A DNA stretch of 64,000 nucleotides from Psilocybe azurescens (lineage: Eukaryota > Basidiomycota > Agaricomycetes > Agaricales > Agrocybaceae): NCBI GenBank assembly GCA_023853785.1, contig JAJIRX010000944.1, forward strand, positions 1 to 64,000. The letters are read 5' to 3'. Position numbers and translations under genes: made by a program. The notes below the pieces were generated by a model. That model was not told where the DNA came from. It ran no database searches and was given only the letters and a program-made list of their open reading frames with translations. Positions 10,216 to 22,449 of this stretch are shown here, piece by piece. Numbering within the stretch: the first letter of the stretch is position 1; each line of letters starts with the position of its first letter.

Positions 10216-11090
10216 GCAAGGACGGTTGTGCAAGTGGTTTGAGATCGGCAAAACACAAAGTGTGTGCCGAGAAAAACTGCGGAAAAGGGGCCGTCAAGCG
10301 TTTATTGAAAGTGACACGGTAATCCACTGCCTGACAGCCTTACAACGGCTGGCATAGTCTTCTATCACGGTATGATACCTGACAAGCTATTGACCGAAGA
10401 AACAAGTGAGAGAAGTACAAATCATCCGTGTGACACGAATCCCTTGGTCTCCAAGGAATGAAACCAACGACACGAATGCAACGCTGAAAAGCGAAATGCA
10501 AATATCTCTGTGAAAGTCAAAGAGACCATGAGTCGATAGGATAAACTTGATGCTCACAGTTTGTGAATTTTGAATATAATATTAAGTGGTTCTAAAGAAG
10601 TACTATTGACAATTGTTTGATAAGATAGATCATTAAATTGTCCTTTGACGGACGATTAAGATCATGGATGATCCCGAAGCGGAATCCCCTTTCTCACCGA
10701 TATCTTATCCGTAGATGAGCTGGCTGCGCTCTCATCGTGGAATATGGTTTTTCAAATTTTCCGACACCATAGGCTGGGCCGCCCACCCACAGCCTCAGCC
10801 CATACGTACATGCTATCCATCCGCTTCAAAATCTCTGGATATCAGAATCAGAATCTCGTTTGACTAGCTTCCTCATTCTTTATCTGTATTCGCAGAATAC
10901 CCGTGGTCTGTGGGTTTGAGTCGGAGGATCTAAAAGGCTCAGGCCAATAAGCACTCAATCGTCGTGGAGATATTTATATACCTGTTGGACGGATTTTATT
11001 TACGAGGTCGTACATAATACAGAGTACTGTACGCCTCAACCACCAATGAAGAACCCAGAACAAATTTGTATGCAAATCACAGAGACCGAA
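10216..11090. other. Intergenic sequence without recognised gene
   Basis: Mixed-composition sequence with no ORF above 60 codons that looks coding. No repeat family recognised. It lies downstream of the secreted-protein gene. Confidence 0.4.
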
Positions 11091-11118
11091 TTTCCTTTCC
11101 TTTCCTTTCCTTTCCTTT
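11091..11118. repeat. (TTTCC)n microsatellite
   Basis: Five and a half TTTCC units directly after the stop codon of the minus-strand secreted-protein gene, so probably within its 3' UTR (as GGAAA on the mRNA strand). Confidence 0.9.
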
Positions 11119-11119
11119 A

Positions 11120-11596
11120 TCAAAGCTTCACACCATTACCAAACGAGATGATCAACTCGGCGCCTCCAGGGTCTACTCTCACCCCTCCAAGAGAGACTGG
11201 GCGGTTGGGATTGGCCGTGCCGTAGCAGTCAGTGACAAGCGCGTTGAACGTGCTGACGCAGGACGCGTTACTCGCAAAATTGCCCAGGAACGCAGCCGAC
11301 TGGAAGCCGAAGATAAAGCGGCCGGCAGAAGACAGCGCTGCAGGCCCCGTGGCGTACTGGTTGCAAAACACGGCCGTGTCGACGCGGCTAAAATGTGGTA
11401 TTTAACGTGAGATGCAATTGCCGAAGGTCAAGACCTTGGAGAGATGTAGTGAAGGTGCTTACAGGGCAGCTAGAGTTCCGTAGGAGGCGTCCACATTGGC
11501 AGCTGGCGCCCAGCAGCTGGAGGTCTGGGCAACTACCCCGGACAGGTAGAGGCTGGTCACTGTCGCCAACGTGGCATACGCAAGTGAGAAGTGCAT
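11120..11596 (-). CDS. Small secreted protein, two exons
   Basis: Exon 1 is 11596-11463 and exon 2 is 11387-11120. The intron has donor GTAAGC and acceptor TTTTAG and is 75 bp; splicing joins the frames cleanly to give about 133 residues. The N-terminus (MHFSLAYATLATVTSLYLSG) is a signal-peptide-like hydrophobic stretch, probably cleaved after VVAQ. The mature part has a few cysteines (SSCWAP, FCNQY, ASCVSTF, TDCYG) suited to disulfide bonds and ends GGAELIISFGNGVKL. It should leave the cell through the secretory pathway. No domain is recognised. This is one of the few uninterrupted host genes here. The T/C-rich repeat right after the stop is the only oddity. Confidence 0.72.
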
Positions 11597-11849
11597 TGTG
11601 CAATATTGAATTATTGTTGTTTCCTGGGGAATAGTAAGGTAAGTAGTTGAATATTGAGAGCAGTGAAGAGGAGCTACTTTACTTCACTTCGAATCTTCAA
11701 AACTATGGGATGTTGGTAATAGTAGTTCCCTTTTATATGTTACAGTGTAGTATTTTATTGTGTACCAGAACCGAACTATGTAACAGACTCATAAACTCCG
11801 ACGCTATGCGGGCCGAAGTAGTACGACAAGGATATTAATAGCGTTCGGG

Positions 11850-12279
11850 GAGGTCTTATCTTCTCCGACCTTTTGCGACATCCGGCGACGATCTCATAAA
11901 AGGTGTGGGTATGTCGACGTTGTCCGGTCATATTCGGGTTTGTGTGTCTTGTTAACGTGATGTACGTCGATTTACGATCTGCGTGAGTTATACAGAAACC
12001 CTACAGTACCAGAACTGACCTTGCTCTCCCACACAGGGGGGCCCGGGATTTCAATAACTACGCGGGGTATATCATCTACTCATGTGAAAAATGGAATATA
12101 AATTTAATCAGTGCTGGAAATAATCTCTAAGAGCATGATTCTGTCTCATTAAACTTAAACACTGCTGTCTTAGCCTCTAGCGCGCTAAATTTTAAGTTTT
12201 GGCCTTCAAAAAATAAAATTTCTAAGCCCTTCGGGACCCCCTACCTCAGGTTATGGGCTGAAATCCCAGGGCCCCCTTG
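11850..12279. other. Upstream region of the secreted-protein gene, no other gene seen
   Basis: CpG-containing unique sequence. No convincing ORF or repeat until the family M1 element starts at 12280. Confidence 0.35.
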
Positions 12280-12767
12280 CTCCCACCGTCTCACATTTTA
12301 GTTACACGTGATGCATTGGCGATCACTGACGCTCCCTATTTGGTAATCGCACAACTTAGGGCGACGGGACATTGCCTAGATGTGTGCTCAAGGATGCGCT
12401 TATGTGTGTTCTCAAGCAATCTAACATACACTAACCACCTAATCTAACCAAGAATGTGCTACTGCACAGAGAGAAATGGATACCTAAGTCCCAGCTCTAA
12501 CCTCTTAAGCACTAACTACCTAACAATGTCTAACATAGCTAAAAGTAATATTAAAAAATAGTTAGGGTAATTCCAATTGCCCTTTGTATAATAAAATTTA
12601 TGTATAAAAAAATGTATTCATTAAGAATTGAACCATCAAGCACACAATTAATGACTCACATCAATAACCACACTATCCGACCGGCATTTGTAGCCGATGG
12701 TTATAAATAATTATATACCCTTAAATTTTACATATTTCTATTTAAGGAATGTGAGACGGTGGGAGAG
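12280..12767 (+). mobile_element. Small TIR element family M1, full copy
   Basis: About 490 bp between CTCCCACCGTCTCACATTTT and AATGTGAGACGGTGGGAGAG, 19-20 bp terminal inverted repeats. No transposase. Internal sequence is shared with the copy at 9691-10215 in opposite orientation. No clear target duplication could be read. Confidence 0.85.
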
Positions 12768-13000
12768 GAACGCCAGTTCGGTACCATTGAGCGTGTTCAG
12801 AGCATACTAGTTTAAGCATTGTGCAGTCTACTTCCTAACCTATTCAGAACATTTTTCTTTAATTGATTACTATCTATTTATTTAAGTTCTAATACGACCC
12901 CACGATATTTCTATTCTAGTACCTGGTTCCTCGAGCGGGGTCATTCGTCATCATTCCATGTGTGTTACCGCTCTGTGCTTTAGATGTGCCGTTGGCGTAT

Positions 13001-13288
13001 TCACCCCGGAAAAAGCCGTAGGAAGTATTCATTATAAATGATCACTGTATCAAAATGCTTGGCATATACTACCAATCTTCGACCCGAGGTACAAGAGCTG
13101 GTACAATACCTCACGCGAATTTCAAAAGCAATCTCCCTAAGCTCGGAATACAAATCCACCGGATATTTATTTACGTCTTTCTGCTCTCGGAGAATCAAAC
13201 GCCTGAGGCAAACAGTCTCATTCCTGGCAGTCGTGCCTGTAGGCACAAATACCCTTCGAACTTCGTCGAGAGCCATTCCATGACACAC
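13001..13288 (-). CDS. Unknown 95-residue ORF, inverted copy of a triplicated segment
   Basis: Complete frame from MCHGMALDEVRR to NEYFLRLFPG. Two related plus-strand segments (13673-13835 and 62260-62412) share the core YSELR...SSG/D-S..R.(L/F)V.(Y/H)AK(H/Q)FD...I.NE at protein level. Many base differences between the copies fall in third positions, so the frame may have been under protein selection. Function unknown; no domain recognised. This is the only copy open from ATG to stop. It faces away from the decayed gene at 14275. Confidence 0.35.
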   Translation of the reverse strand: MCHGMALDEVRRVFVPTGTTARNETVCLRRLILREQKDVNKYPVDLYSELREIAFEIRVRYCTSSCTSGRRLVVYAKHFDTVIIYNEYFLRLFPG

Positions 13289-13582
13289 AGAATGAATTCG
13301 AACCTAGTCTATAAATTGCAAAATCCACACAGGTGTCGCAAAGACAAATGGCGGTGAATGCGATGGCCACTGCTTTTTGACGTAGTGTAGAAGCAGCCCT
13401 GTCTCATAAAGTCGGTCATGAGGTAGCTTTCCAAGGATTCTGGTTATTTCGTTTTTAGAGGATGTGATGAATGGCATGCAAAATTGAATCTAGGTTTGTC
13501 GTAGGAGACCACCGCCACCTAAAATAGTCATGTTCGAAAACATGATATTAATACTTATCATCATGTGCTGATATTCCAGTTC

Positions 13583-15130
13583 TGTGCTTGAAGACACGAC
13601 TGCCAGGTATGAGACTATGTTTGCGTCAGGCATTTGACTCTCCGAGCTCGATAAGATGTAAATAAAACCCCGGTGCATTTATATTCCGAGCTTAGACGAT
13701 TATTTTTAAAACCAGCATGGGCGTATCATATCAGCTCTGGTGCCTCAGATCGAAGATTGGTAGTACATGCCAAGCATTTTGATATGTTAGTCATTTACAA
13801 TGAAGACGCCAACGGCACCAGTATTGCTACATTTAAATCACAGGGCGGTGACACACATGGGAACGGTGACAAATGACCCTGCTCGCAGAATCAGATACTA
13901 GAATAAAAATGTCTTGGGGTCGTATGCACGGAAAGGGGACTCCGTCACAAGTGAAGGCGCGGCCTCAGTCCTTAAAATGCACATAGCTTCTGCCTATAAG
14001 GCGTGTACTACAATCGGATTTGTTTGTATTAGTAGTTTTGTACTAGATTTGTTGAACATGACATAGAACATGTTCCCCTCGACCAATTTCAATTGAATCC
14101 GTGGAGCGTCTGAAATGACAGAAGCGACTGAGTATTAGATTAACCCTGGCTTTAGCTCTAGAACATACATGGGACATGTAACTACCCGCGATGCTGCCCT
14201 TGTATAAAATGATCAAAATGTCTGAACCACTACCGCCATCTCCATCGCACATTGTCATATGCAAATTAATCAGCATAAACACTACCATCGCTTCTACCGC
14301 CGTCGCTGACACCCCTTCTATCGAAGCCTCGCTGAGTGCAAGAGGCCTCCACTAATGCGTGCTGTACCAACCAGCTCCCTTGACCTTAATAAACTTGTTG
14401 GTGCTGCCGACGCTGGCAACTATAGGACCCTTGAGTTCAACTCCAGTAACCTCGGTCAGGAGATCGACTTTTTGTTCATATTCCAACCTCCAGAGGTCAG
14501 CAAATTATATGTTGACTTGTTCCCTGTTGTCTGGAGTGGGTTTTTACAGTTTTATATTCACAATTCGTCTCATTTCATAATATCCCAGCAGATGTTTTCT
14601 CTTTCAGGCCCTGTGATATTTGCTTAGCCGATGTACACTGGAGACACAGGATTTTTGTCTCTGAGACCAATAGCGGCAACCGTGTCGTTGCCTCCAACGC
14701 GCAGAGCTGCTCAGTAAGTGCTCACTCGCTCGAGGTATATCGTAATATATGGCTCACCGTCAATCAACTCGAAGACTGGGCAATAGGTCACGCTCCAGAC
14801 GAATTCGAATGGAGACGGACAATACTTTACCCCTGCTGTTGTTGCTATTGCTGATGTTATGCAAGCCCAGAATGGAACCGAGCGCCCGGCCAACATGAAT
14901 TATACGACCCAATGTGGTCTATTAATCTCTCTTGTCCTGGCTGACATATTGTTCCAAGGATTATTTCATGGCGACATTACTAAAATCGAGCCTGCTCGTA
15001 TGGAACAATATTGTGTACGTTTCCTTGTTTATTTTCTTTCTTTGACTTCCCAACTAATCACCTCCTCTATTTAATCAACTAGTACTACAAAGGTGTGATA
15101 CAAGCAGCCTCATGCACACTAGTACCCAGC
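13583..15130 (+). pseudogene. Decayed multi-exon gene, copy 1 of a duplicated module
   Basis: Closely parallel to 62160-63395. The coding part starts where copy 2 has ATG but this copy has ATA (14275). Exon 1 runs to about 14332 and its GT donor is lost. Exon 2 (from about 14369) encodes GQEIDFLFIFQPPEVSKLYV and ends at a GTGGGT donor near 14535. An exon with PCDICLADVHW (14608-14713, donor GTAAGT) and one with GDGQYFTPAVVAIADVMQAQ (about 14791-15018) follow, with a possible short last exon near 15072. No domain recognised. The exon-intron pattern shows a real ancestral gene; the lost start and donor argue it is dead. Confidence 0.6.
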
Positions 15131-15666
15131 TGACACATGCATTGTAGTCACCGAATTGATCAGGGACGATATCGAATCTCCTCTTTGTTTGAGAAGAATC
15201 TCATTGCTCTCCCTTAATTCACTGAGCGGAATCTGCCTGTTGACGTGGGAACAGGTGAAGTCAAGATCACGGAGGCGTAGTCAGCAAACTGTCTGGACAC
15301 TCGCTGCAAAAGTCGTTAAATGAAGTGTATCTGACCCTTCGGATAATTTATGTTCTATTTTCAATGCCATCTCTACTTATCTAAACTTTAAGCTACTCTC
15401 CTAATGCGTATTCAGTGCGTTTAGAGTTCAACAACACCTATTCCTGTTAATTGCAAATTACAGTCACACTTCTGCCGGTATATACCCGATCTTCTCACCG
15501 ATGTTTCAGTAGGCGTGGCTCCATATACTTCCCTGGACTATCCAACTCTGTTCATCCGGCAATCACTCCAATTATATACTGACACCTGCTGCATCGAAGC
15601 AGATTGTAAACTTTACATCATTGCCATTGGGCACTTGAGAATGCCGACAGATCAATGACTGTTTTG
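15131..15666. other. Intergenic sequence up to the KDZ element
   Basis: No gene or repeat recognised. It ends at the left 8-bp target duplication ACTAGACA (15667-15674). Confidence 0.35.
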
Positions 15667-16004
15667 ACTAGACACAGTACTTTACCATCCCCACACAGTC
15701 CATATGGACTTGCCTATATACTAAGTGTAAAAAGGTGAACAGAGTCCAGTGGGTCCACTGGACTCTGGTAGACTTGATACAGTAAATAAGTAGAAATCAA
15801 AATAAATAGAGTCCAGTGGAGTCTGTTTATCTTTTTACTAGTATATAAGCAAGTCCACTGGAGTCCACTGGACTCTGATAAGCTTAATACAATAAATAAG
15901 TAGAAATCAAAATAAATAGAGTCCAGTGAAATCCACTGGACTCTGTTTATCTTTGAGTTTACTAGACTTAATTAATGAAATAGAGAAAATTGTATAATAT
16001 TTAT

Positions 16005-18050
16005 TTAATCTGAGACATGCATTTCATCATCACTACTATCTGTTGACTCACTATTTTCATCACTTTGGGTTGTCTGGCTGCTACTCTGGCTACTATTACT
16101 ACTTGCACTAGATTCCTCTTCTTCACTACTTTCATCATCTATTGAGTCCTCATTTTTGAAGATGATAACCTGCCAAGAACATGCTTCACATGATAAACCA
16201 ACATTGTATGTATAAACCAATTGAAATTTTTAGATGTCATTCGCTTTAAGATAGATTCATAGCCACCAAGCCAAGCATTAAGTTGCTCACAGACTTGAGT
16301 ATTAAATTCTCTATATTGAATGAGGTTTCCATTTTCATCAACTTTTTCACCCACAAGATTTGGAGCACTGCCATCTTTGGGTGCAGGATTACCATTTCCG
16401 GCAAACTTCATCAGTTGCCTTATGATTGGTATAGTGATAAGAGTCCACAATAAAATGAGTTGTCCATTTCCACTCATTCCATAACTTGAGTTTAACAGCT
16501 GTTTAAAAACTTGACATGCTTTATCAATACAAATGTAAGCTGGTCTTTCATCTTTATTTGGGAATAGATGCTCTAGCCATCGGAGAATATTTGTTGGAGA
16601 CTCAGACTTGGCAAATTTAGTCCATGCAAGAACAACTCCACAAGGTGCACATGCAGTTTCAACACAATATGAACAATTAGGTGAAAAATAATGTTTTCGT
16701 CATTGTGTAGAATGAGTATTCTCATCAATCTCTTCATCATGTGGTTGCTGAATAGCTCCTTCAGGAATTTGTTGCCATTTTTGATGTTCACCAGGCTTTT
16801 GAAGAATGCAACGTATACCATTGAGAGTTTCTTTACTATGGGCCTGCACACTTTGCTTCCAGTTGTCTTGATGTTGCCTGCAAGCTTGAGTTTCTTCAAA
16901 TTTATCACTGTCACAGCCAACCATCCGGCATTTGTTTGCAAGTTCAACTTCATGCATTGTACAAAGTGAACCACCACGTGCATTAATAAGATCATCGGTG
17001 CAACCATCAAAAGCACAAATCTAAGTTCACAAAATTAGTATAAACTTAAAAAATAAAACAAAAGCCAAAAACAAACCTGTGGCCCCATAACAACACCATC
17101 TAAAGTATATAGCTTAACAGGTAATGTACCTGGAATAGGATCTTTGTCTTGAACAGTCTCTTTTTATGGCTTGGTACAATCAGAACAGAATGTTCTCTTG
17201 CACCAGGAATTTCACCACCATTTCCAAGTATAGCAGAGGCATGCTGAGTAAGATCATCAATATCAATATCAGAAATAGTTTCAAATGTTGTGTGTAAAGA
17301 TGCAGCCACAACCCTAATAGAGTGCCATACAAAGCTTGCCAGACTTGTTTCCGACTAAGTTTAAATATATTAGCAGAATCAATAGTGCCAAAGCTATTGT
17401 TCCAATATTGAGTATATGTATTTGCAGATGCATGAAATGAGTATATGCCATTCATTAGTGCATTTGCAAAAACATAATCAACCCAGATATTGCTTCCAAT
17501 CTGGGTGTATTTAGGAAAATTTAGATATCTCTCATTACAAGTGTCATTATTATGATAAGTTTGATGATCTGCAGAATATAATGTGTGGCATTTGGTGCAT
17601 TCTCCTGTTAACACAGGGACATTTTTAAATATAGATGATCCTTTGAGCAAAGTCACCAATGGTAAATCACGTCCACGGGTATATACCCTAATATGTCGAG
17701 ATCTGCATAATGGAGTTATACAAATCATGTTAAGAGGGCAGATTATCCGCACTGGTTCAATACACTTTTGAGAAACATTTTCCAACTTTTGATAGAAAGC
17801 ACCTTGTTTATAGGGTGTAAGACCAAGAACTTCAGAAAATTTATCAAGCTTTACAGCTAATACAGTTTCCCAGGTATCAGACATAAATTGGTTTTGTTGA
17901 AAAAGCATAGAAAGACCAGTATCAAGTCGATTTTTAATGCACAACTCAAAGTCTTCATCCAACTTGTAGCAATTATGCGCTTTTCATCCTGTAAACTTGG
18001 ATGCTTTTGGCAAGCATATAGATTAAGCAAGTCTGGATTTTCTACTAGAG
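16005..18050 (-). pseudogene. KDZ-type transposase with CxC5/CxC6-like cysteine clusters, broken
   Basis: Predicted DNA transposase. In order on the minus strand: an N-terminal helical part (17962-17780), a CxC5-like cluster (ICPLNMICITPLCRS ... GECTKCHTLYSADH, 17760-17560), then SIRVVAASLHTTFE and GNGGEIPGAREH (17320-17190). A CxC6-like cluster follows (CTMHEVELANKCRMVGCD ... ACRQHQ, 16965-16860). The RNase-H-like core includes CAPCGVVLAWTKF (16640), CIDKAC (16530), DSYH in an alternate frame (about 16440) and NTQVCEQLNAW (16300-16270), supplying the acidic residues. A Ser/Glu/Asp-rich tail ends at 16005. An intron begins near 17078 (acceptor about 17025). Frame changes near 17950, 17180, 16700, 16400 and 16150 break it. 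Confidence 0.85.
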
Positions 18051-18340
18051 AAAAAGACTAGCAGCACAGTTTCCAAAGAAATATCTGGATTAAATGTTGT
18101 TGACACAAAATTGCTAAAAGCCAAAAATGTAATATTAGGAAATGGTGTTGTTGGTCCTGATGCTGATACACCAGGAAGATATGCAAGACAGATAAGCAGG
18201 CAGAATAGAGGGAAGTAGAGGTGATATAGCCATCAAGTAGATTGTTATAAAAGATCTGAAAAAATCACAGTATACAAACAGTTAGATTTTAAAACATTTA
18301 AAAGTACATTGCATATATTTATATTCTTCCTACTTACTGC

Positions 18341-21300
18341 TCAGATTGCTTTCTTCTTCTTCTTTGACTTCTCCTGCTCAGATGTATCCTTTGATGAACT
18401 TGCTCTGACCTTTTCTTCAACAGCAACAACTTTTTCCTTCTTTAGCATCTTTCCATCATTATCCATCCATTCCTGTAAAATTTTCAAAGTATACCTTGCA
18501 TCATCACCCCAGAGCTCTACTACTGTCATGCTATCAGAATCCCCATTGAGCCAATTGCTCATCTTGGGAAAATACTGAGCAGCCCTTTTAAAAGTTGGAC
18601 GCCACATGTTACTCCATTGACTCTTCCCAATGAAAAGCTCGATGACTTGCTTTTCAGTTGGTGGTCTGTCAGGCCACTTTGAGATTTTAGCCATCTGGTC
18701 AAGAGCAGCACTAACAGCACAATAGCGGCAATACTGGCCAGGAAGGTCTTTGGGTGGGTGCTGATGTGTCAGGTCCATTGGAACCTTGAGAACAGAAGCA
18801 AGAGTGGACTCATAAGGAGTGAATGGTTTACGAGAAATAGTCTCTTCAGCAGCAGTGGTGTTGATGTTACTGGTTTCAACCTCACCAGATGTTGATATAG
18901 ATAGTGAAGGAGAGTGAGTGTGGACCAGAACACTGTGTGGCATGACAGAACGAGAGATAGGTGGAAGAGATGCAGCCTGAAGAAATCGAGCATGTGATGG
19001 TGCAATAGAAGAAAAGAAATCAAAGGCTCAAAAGAGCTCTATAGCATTGAATTAGTAATATTTAGCATGCTGAGCTTGTTATATAATACTCACACAAAGA
19101 ATATGAAGAGTTTGTTTACCATTATGAACTTTGAATGAAATTTCATCATTGGATTCCACTGCATTATTGTAGAAACCCTTCATGTCCCAAAGTTCATCTA
19201 TAGCATCCCAGATAAGAATACAATTTTCTAAATATAGTCAGATAGAAATTTAAATTAGTATGTATTATGAAAAACTTACTGGTGATTGGTTCAAAAGATT
19301 AGCAACATTTTGCAAAACTGGCCCCAAGTTTTTGTTGACAGTAACAGGAACCAGCATGCTAGGCCTCATGTTTGTTGCCTGAAGCTGAGAAGGATCCAAA
19401 ACAGATGAATACAAAAGAACAAAGCCCTTTACTTTGTTGAAAATAGGTGAGAAATGAAGATCTTCATCATCAACTGGATTATAAGTCAATCCAACTGCTC
19501 GGCCTCAAAAATGCCACCTGTAGCCCAAGAAGAACCTTCAGGACAAGGCGGGCTTTCCATAGTGGCATCTGTTTATAATTAAATAAATAATTAAAATAAA
19601 TATAAATATAAACACCAACCTTCATCAGAAAGCTTGTTTTCAGATGTTTTCTGCTCCTCTGAACTGATAGCAACTGGAGAAGAAATATCTGGAGCAGGCA
19701 AAGACATTGTAGTGGTTGAGACAAGAGGAGTAGGAGCATCATTGATGCTTGGGGCAGCAGCAGACAGAGTTGTAGCTTCAGCATTGATAGCTGCAGTTCC
19801 AGTACCACCAGTTGAAGAAATAGCAGTCAGAAGAGACTCAATTGTAGAGACTGGTTCTGAGCGCTGTCATACACCAATTTTGATTGGATATGAGATTTAT
19901 CTATAAGCTTAGAGCATCTGTCTTGACTCCCATTGCATGCAGAAGCCAGGGTTATTATTTCGCATTTTTATCTGAAGCACATCCCTCAATATTCAACGTC
20001 AAAGCCCATTCACAGTCCACTTCAAGCTCCATTCCAACTTTCAATCTCCACTTCAACCATTTGATCAGTTATATTCCCTATCAATGATTCAATCGTCTAT
20101 CTATTTCGAACCTCAAGGCTATGTGCAGATTATTCTTGGACATCATTCCTATCCATCCTAGTACGCACAGCACTGCACAGCATCATATATCACCATCGTC
20201 ATCAGCATTTGGTCATCTACAACTATTTGGTCCTTAACTGGATTCCACATATGCAGCAAATCTTTGTCTCACTCAGCAGTCTTGGTAATGGATGACTGAG
20301 CTGTGCCATGAATAGACTGGTTCTATTCATTAGCATGGTACTTGTTCGCTATTTTGGCTCCTTTTCTATTGTCTGAAACTTTCATATGATTGATCCTTCC
20401 TTCCTTTTGTCATTCTTGCTTATTGTACTTACTCAGCTTCGCTTCTTTCTTACTCATCTCACTTCGCTTTTCATAATCCTGCTTATACTTCTTACTCATC
20501 CTATGTTACTTACTTACTCATCCTTCTATTTTCACTCCTAAACTCCGTCAGCTTTCAATCTATTGTATGTAGTTGACAGATGGGACTACTGGGTGTCGTT
20601 CTACAGAATGATTAGTATAGTTTGGACAGTTGATCTCTTTTAAATATTTTTCTATGTTCTCTGGTATATAAACCATGTATTAGTATTGCTTGGAATGCAA
20701 GGAAGTTACAAGCCCCAACTTTCTTCACAACAAAGATTTCCAAGTTATCAAGTACTCAGTCCAGCATTCCAAGCACGCATTCAATCAATCTCTATCAATA
20801 TTCAGCACGAAATTCAACAATCACTCCAGTTATTCAAGACGTTCATCAGAGGCTAGACCAGCCTATCCAACCACTCTCATTCTCTCATCACAGAGAATTT
20901 TGTCCAGTTCATTTCGATCCTACCATCCTCCAGACCCTTCATTCTTCCTCTACATCAAGATCTTCAACTCCCCATCGCTTCAGTGGCTCCGGAATATTTT
21001 ATTCAGCAATTTTGGTCTTGTTGTCATCTTCATCCATCGCTCCAGACACCTTTTATTCGCTTCTCTACGTTCTTTGATTTTTTGGCTGAGGAATATCACT
21101 TAGGTCGTCACCTTGATCGCCCTAGTCATCCCTCATTCACCTCACTATTCTGTTTGAGGTTTGGATCAAGAACATCGCACCATCCTTCATCATCTATCAC
21201 TCCAGGCCGCTCAAGCCATTACTCCATCAGCAGGCTTTACTTCTAGCTTTGTAGACACTGCAGACTAGATTGAAGCGCACTAGGATCAAGACTACATTCT

Positions 21301-22252
21301 CACTCCTGCCCCGTATCAATCCCTACAATTTATCTAGTCATTTGGCCCTTCCACAGTCATCACTCTTCGCTCACACTGTTCTACCCTAATCAAGTCGGGT
21401 TGCTTCCTCCCAGTAAATACTCAAGGACATTTTATATTCCCTCATCCATTCCTCCTCCTTCATACATCCCTGCCCTCCTCAGACCACATACATCTACACA
21501 ACCTAGTGGCAAAGCCAGCCCTCACTTTAACTCAACAGGGAGAGAGTTGTCTTATCTAGTCTAGACCATTCCTCTCTGGTTTGTGTTTTGGTTTTCGATT
21601 TATATATCAAATCACACACTCACGTAGTTCAACGCCGAGGAGGTGCAACTGAATCACCTCCTTCTGCCAGAACTTTTAAAGTGCTTAAAATATTTTAATA
21701 TATATATATAAACAAAGAACAAAAACAAACTCACTGAGTCTGTTTCCTAATCCGCTTAGCTTCCTCGGCTTCAACAGCTGCTTTTTCTCTGCAGTTGTCC
21801 TACGCTGTTTTGATCTGAAAATAAAGTTAGAAATAAATTAAAATATAGTCAATAACTTCTTACTTCTTGACCTCTTTCTTCAAAGTTGCTTTCCTCCCTC
21901 TTCTCCTCCCTTTCCTCAACTTATCAACCACCATCTCCTCCAGATCTGGTAACCCTGCTCCATCCCCCCTCCTCCCCTCCTCCTCCCCTTCCTCCCTGTC
22001 CTCCTTCTCCCCTTCCTCCCCTCCTCCTTCTCCCCTTCCTCCCCTTCCTCCCCCTCCTCCTCCTCCCCCCTCCTCTCCCTCTCCTCCTTCCTTCTCCTTC
22101 TCTAGATCTGTCTTGGCTGCCCTGTTTGAACCAGACCTTAATCTCTTCTTAGCAGTCTGAGCAGCACTAGACCCTTGCCTCTTCCTGCTATTAGAAGCAA
22201 CAGCAGAAGCAGCAGGTGTAGCTTTGGTGGTAGACCTAGTAGTAGCAGGCAT
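18341..22252 (-). pseudogene. Second gene of the KDZ element, multi-exon, function unknown
   Basis: Exon 1 (22252-21860) encodes MPATTRSTTKATPAASAVAS, a basic nuclear-localisation-like stretch and a long Glu/Gly run, ending in a Lys-rich segment with a GTAAGA donor. Exon 2 (about 21817-21739) encodes a KRIRKQT-type basic helix but needs one extra A in an A-run near 21786. The next exon (19866-19625) is Ser/Thr-rich. Further exons lie at about 19564-19270 (NPVDDEDLHFSPIFNKVKGF), 19230-19095 (LIWDAIDELWDMKGFYNNAV) and 18975-18341 (QYCRYCAVSAALDQMAKISK to a Lys-rich end). It may be a DNA-binding partner of the transposase, by position only. A frame change is needed near 19510. Confidence 0.6.
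19867..21672 (+). mobile_element. Probable solo LTR of a Gypsy-type element inside the KDZ second gene
   Basis: A 1.8 kb C/T-rich block begins TGTCATACACC, has a TATA-like GGTATATAAACC near 20667, has no coding capacity, and ends in GCAACTGAATCACCTCCTTC and a short GTTCTG/CAGAAC palindrome. It interrupts an intron of the KDZ second gene: donor CAGTGAGT at about 21739, acceptor CAG adjoining 19867. I could not find a 5-bp target duplication, so the right boundary is uncertain. Confidence 0.45.
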
Positions 22253-22449
22253 AGTGCAGGTGGTGAGCTAGCAGTACAGTGATGATGGCAGTTACAGAAC
22301 AAGAGGCAATCAGCACTTCAAGCAGAGAGTAATCTTAATATGGTAACTCATATAAATACTCCAAAATAAATCCAAGTTCACTCACGAAAATTCAAGCCCA
22401 GTGAATACATGAAATATATATATGCTAACTAAGGCTATATACCTGATGG

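Noticed and set aside
10216..10300. tRNA-like start (TGTGCAAGTGGTTTGAGATC)
   Set aside because: A-box resemblance only; no B box at the required distance and no cloverleaf.
21860..22160. Plus-strand Pro/Ser-rich ORFs opposite the KDZ second gene
   Set aside because: Mirror image of the Glu/Gly-coding exon on the minus strand, which has ATG, splice donor and a following exon.
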